The notes beneath the pieces were generated by a model. It saw only the letters and a program-made list of their open reading frames with translations. It made no database searches and had not been told where the DNA came from. The translations under genes and the position numbers were made by a program. From a bacterium (GTDB taxonomy: Bacteria > Patescibacteriota > Minisyncoccia > Moranbacterales > UBA2206), in contig JAJYBE010000020.1 in NCBI GenBank assembly GCA_021779205.1, positions 1-15,872 on the forward strand: a stretch of DNA of 15,872 nt. The letters run 5' to 3'. The first letter of the stretch is position 1. Each line of letters starts with the position of its first letter. Of the stretch, positions 13,291-15,872 are shown in pieces.

Positions 13291-14469
13291 ATGAAAATAG
13301 GAATCAACGCTACTTTTTCACGAAAAGCAAATTCCGGCATTGGACAAGTAACGATTAGTTTTGTTCGAAAGCTTATTAGCGAAGAAGTAAAAAACAAAAA
13401 AATAAAAAATAAACATGAATTTATTTTTTATTTGGAAGAAGATTTTTTGGCGGACTTGAAATTGCCGGAAAATTTTCAAAAAAAAATATTCTTACCTATA
13501 TACAAGCGTGACGATTTAATTCGTAAGATTTGGTGGGAAAAATATCTTTTGCCAAAAAAAATTAAAAAAGATCATTGCGATGTTTTTTTCAGCCTCTATC
13601 AATGTCCGACTATCTTGCAAAAAAACATAAAACACTTAATGTTGGTACATGATATTATTCCCGGTATTTTTCCTGAATATTTGGATAATGCGCGAAAAAA
13701 ATATTATCAAAAATTAACTGAAAAAGCTATTAAAAAGGCCGAATTAGTTATGACTGTTTCTCGATATACCAGAAAAGATTTAATTCAAAAACTGGGAATT
13801 TCGGCAAAAAAGATTTTTTTCAATTATATCAGTGTTGATGATAGCTTTCATCAAAAAAATTCCAAGGAAAAAAGTAAAAATATTCTAAAAAAATACGAAA
13901 TAAATCCCGGTTATATTTTTGCCGGCGGGGGAATGGAAAAAAGAAAAAATATTGATGGTGTTTTACGCGCTTATAAAATACTCTTAGAAAAAAATAAAAA
14001 TGAGCAATTTATAAAAGTTATGCCAAAATTGGTGATTTATGGAGAGCTTTTGCCAAATTTATCGCTTGCCATTGATGCGGAAAGGTTGGTATGTGAATTG
14101 GATTTGGAAAAACAAGTTAAATTTCTTAAAAAAGTGCCCCAGGCAGATCTTCCCGCTTTATTTAAAAACGCTTTGTTTTTTATTTATCCTTCTCATTATG
14201 AGGGTTTTGGAATGCCGGTTTTGGAGAGCATGACTCAGGGTACGCCGGTGATTTGTGCTAAAAATTCTTCTTTTCCCGAAGTTGGATCGGACAGTGTGCT
14301 TTATTGCAATTCTTATGATATAAATGAAATAGCTCGCACAATGGGAAAAATTTTGAAAAGTGAAAAGATGCGTAAGACTCTTTCCGAACGCGGTTTTGTG
14401 CGTTCCGGTTTTTTTTCTTGGGATAAATTTGTGGAAAAATTTTATCACATAATTGAAAACGATCTATGA
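13291..14469 (+). CDS. GT4-family glycosyltransferase (GT-B fold)
   Basis: This 392-residue GT4 enzyme resembles bacterial mannosyltransferase-type members. The N terminus reads MKIGINATF, followed by ANSGIGQ (13-19), the glycine loop near the nucleotide/acceptor cleft. H120-D121 in LVHDIIPG is the typical catalytic-cleft His. V-S-R-Y-T-R-K-D (156-163) and the domain-two start FAGGGMEKRKNID (210-222) are standard. The donor motif is EGFGMPVLE (E304, E312), and FPEVG (328-332) follows as usual. No transmembrane helix is present, so it acts in the cytoplasm or at the inner membrane face. It is transcribed away from the minus-strand unit and overlaps the next gene by four bases (ATGA). That overlap ties it to the O-antigen ligase-like protein. 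The sugar is unknown. Confidence 0.93.
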   Translation: MKIGINATFSRKANSGIGQVTISFVRKLISEEVKNKKIKNKHEFIFYLEEDFLADLKLPENFQKKIFLPIYKRDDLIRKIWWEKYLLPKKIKKDHCDVFFSLYQCPTILQKNIKHLMLVHDIIPGIFPEYLDNARKKYYQKLTEKAIKKAELVMTVSRYTRKDLIQKLGISAKKIFFNYISVDDSFHQKNSKEKSKNILKKYEINPGYIFAGGGMEKRKNIDGVLRAYKILLEKNKNEQFIKVMPKLVIYGELLPNLSLAIDAERLVCELDLEKQVKFLKKVPQADLPALFKNALFFIYPSHYEGFGMPVLESMTQGTPVICAKNSSFPEVGSDSVLYCNSYDINEIARTMGKILKSEKMRKTLSERGFVRSGFFSWDKFVEKFYHIIENDL

Positions 14470-15872
14470 GAAAATATTTATTAAATTTTTTGGATAATCT
14501 TGGAAAGGCGGAATATTATCTGATTACTTTAAATTTTTTAGCGGTTTTATTTTTTGTTTTGGCGAGCAATTTGAAAATGCTTCCTTTGCGTTTTAGCGAT
14601 TTCATTTTTTTTGTCGGGTTATTTTTAATTTTTGCGTTATATCGTCCCGGTTGGTCATTTTTATTTTTTATGGGAGCGGTTTCTTTGGAAAATATTAATT
14701 TGGCTCCGGAGAATCTTGGAATAGTCGTTCGCCCATATCAATTTTTTGGCAGTTTGCTTATTTTGGCTTTAACTATCCGTTTTTTTTCGCATAAGATAAA
14801 TTTAAAATTGCCAAAATTCGTATGGCAGGATTTTTTACCTTTTTTAATTCCTCTTGGCGCTTTTTTTCATTTGGCGTTATCGACCAATAAATCGGGTGGA
14901 TTAAAAATGATTATGATCTTGCTTTCTTTTTGTTTTTTATATTTATTAACCAGAATATACATTCAGGATTTTTATGATTTGAAAAAAATAGTCCCATTTA
15001 TTTTTGGGTCATCTTTAATAGTTATTTTCTATGGTTTTTGGCAAAACATTCTTTTTATGCGCGGTTTAAATTCCTTTGAAACGATGACTGGCAGACCGAA
15101 TAGCACTTTTTTTGAAGCGGAGTGGCTGGGCATGTATTTATTATTTTTATTGGCGAGTGTTTATGCATTTATTTATTATTTGGCAAAAAAAGAATTAAAA
15201 AATAGCAGAAAAAAAAATATTTTAGCGCATATTTTTCTGTTTTTAATTTTTGCACTGTTATTAATTACTGTTTCGCGCAGTGCGTGGTTGGGAGCGATTG
15301 GCGCAACAATTTTTTATTTCTTTTGTGTTTTTACCGATTTCAGTTTTGATTTTAAAAAATGGCAAGGAATACTTGTTTTGAAAATAAGTGTGAGTATAAT
15401 AGTCGTTTTTTTGCTTAGTCTTGGTAGCGTGCATCTTTTTCATTTAACTAATTTTCAATTATTCAATCGAGTGGCTAGCACCGGAACCGGTTTGCAAAAA
15501 ATTACCGTGAGTTGTCAAAAAACAATAGTATTGCCTGAAAAAATAGCTGACTTGAAAGAGTTGGATGCTTTTGCTTGCCGACAGATAAATTTAGAAGAAA
15601 TTAGCAATGAAAAAGCGCAAAACAGATTTGTTGCAGAAATTTATCGTTCTGATCCTAATATAAATGTGCGCAGTGAAATCTATAAAAAAGCCATGGATCA
15701 AATCAAGCTCCACCCATTTTTAGGCATTGGTTTTGAAAAAATACCGGTTCTTTTGGGCGTGGATGGGCAAGGAACAGCGCTTAATTCCAGCAATATTTTT
15801 CTAGAAATCTGGCTTGGTAGCGGCATCATTGGCTTTTTAGCGTTTTTGTTTTTTTTATTTTACCTATTTTTC
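14466..15872 (+). CDS. O-antigen ligase/polymerase-like membrane protein (Wzy/WaaL superfamily), 3'-truncated
   Basis: The open frame runs for 469 codons to the end of the window without a stop. It encodes many hydrophobic helices. Superfamily marks are TVSRSAWLGAIGAT (268-281; the conserved S-R-x-x-W-L helix) and, after a long outer loop, RSEIYKKAMDQIKLHPFLGIG (402-422; the usual R-x-x-I-x-x-x-A then H-P-x-L-G-x-G). Then comes N-S-S-N-I-F-L-E-I-W (440-449), in place of the usual His-Asn pair, and a helix starting GSGIIGF. Proteins of this type join or polymerise lipid-linked glycans outside the membrane. Polymerase versus ligase (or protein O-oligosaccharyltransferase) cannot be told from sequence alone. 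The loop at about 330-400 contains two Cys (C350, C371). The ATG overlaps the previous stop by four bases. Confidence 0.85.
   Translation, partial: MRKYLLNFLDNLGKAEYYLITLNFLAVLFFVLASNLKMLPLRFSDFIFFVGLFLIFALYRPGWSFLFFMGAVSLENINLAPENLGIVVRPYQFFGSLLILALTIRFFSHKINLKLPKFVWQDFLPFLIPLGAFFHLALSTNKSGGLKMIMILLSFCFLYLLTRIYIQDFYDLKKIVPFIFGSSLIVIFYGFWQNILFMRGLNSFETMTGRPNSTFFEAEWLGMYLLFLLASVYAFIYYLAKKELKNSRKKNILAHIFLFLIFALLLITVSRSAWLGAIGATIFYFFCVFTDFSFDFKKWQGILVLKISVSIIVVFLLSLGSVHLFHLTNFQLFNRVASTGTGLQKITVSCQKTIVLPEKIADLKELDAFACRQINLEEISNEKAQNRFVAEIYRSDPNINVRSEIYKKAMDQIKLHPFLGIGFEKIPVLLGVDGQGTALNSSNIFLEIWLGSGIIGFLAFLFFLFYLFF

Noticed and set aside
15261..15443. Minus-strand 60-codon open frame near the right end.
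   Set aside because: It lies wholly opposite the O-antigen ligase-like gene, which shows superfamily motifs in its own frame.
1..15872. Recoding of TGA as glycine, as in some CPR groups.
   Set aside because: TGA ends genes cleanly (for example at 14467-14469) and no conserved gene here needs an internal TGA to be read through.

Overview
The window looks like a chromosome segment from a streamlined Candidate Phyla Radiation (Patescibacteria) bacterium, probably of the Parcubacteria type. The reasons are strong A/T bias, very tight packing, no visible Shine-Dalgarno motif at any start, a minimal rpmF-nusB-rnc-smc housekeeping block, a short hingeless SMC, and a surface-glycan locus rich in membrane proteins. 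TAA, TAG and TGA all end genes, so TGA is not recoded. The lineage is inferred from protein style and gene order; there is no rRNA here to confirm it. The contig edge seems to carry nine bases of Illumina adapter.

Left part (1-4226, plus strand): a 5'-truncated beta-carbonic-anhydrase-like gene ends at a clear Rho-independent terminator. A good sigma-70-type promoter then drives rpmF (ribosomal protein L32), nusB (antitermination factor), rnc (RNase III, with an unusual Asn at an active-site position) and smc (779 residues, without a recognisable hinge). A GT39-like membrane glycosyltransferase (4237-5904) follows smc by 10 bases and may be read through from this unit.

Middle part (5911-13166, minus strand): seven closely spaced genes (gaps of 5-13 bases and one 7-base overlap) form one predicted transcription unit. 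In transcription order they are a small one-helix Cys-containing protein, a GT2 polyprenyl-phosphate sugar transferase-like enzyme, a GT4 glycosyltransferase, a large polytopic GT-C-like membrane protein, a small membrane-anchored protein probably rich in beta strands, a second GT4 enzyme, and a divergent RtcB RNA-ligase-like protein. The unit converges on the GT39 gene with only six bases between the stops.

Right part (13291-15872, plus strand): after a 124-base divergent intergenic region come a third GT4 enzyme and, overlapping it by four bases, an O-antigen ligase/polymerase-like membrane protein that runs off the window.

Taken together, 4237-15872 reads as a cell-surface glycan assembly locus. 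Soluble GT4 and GT2 enzymes would build lipid-linked sugars or oligosaccharides on the cytoplasmic side. GT-C membrane enzymes and the Wzy/WaaL-like protein would transfer or polymerise them outside. The RtcB-like protein is the outlier. No tRNA, rRNA, CRISPR array, insertion sequence or long repeat was seen, and no gene-free stretch exceeds about 125 bases.
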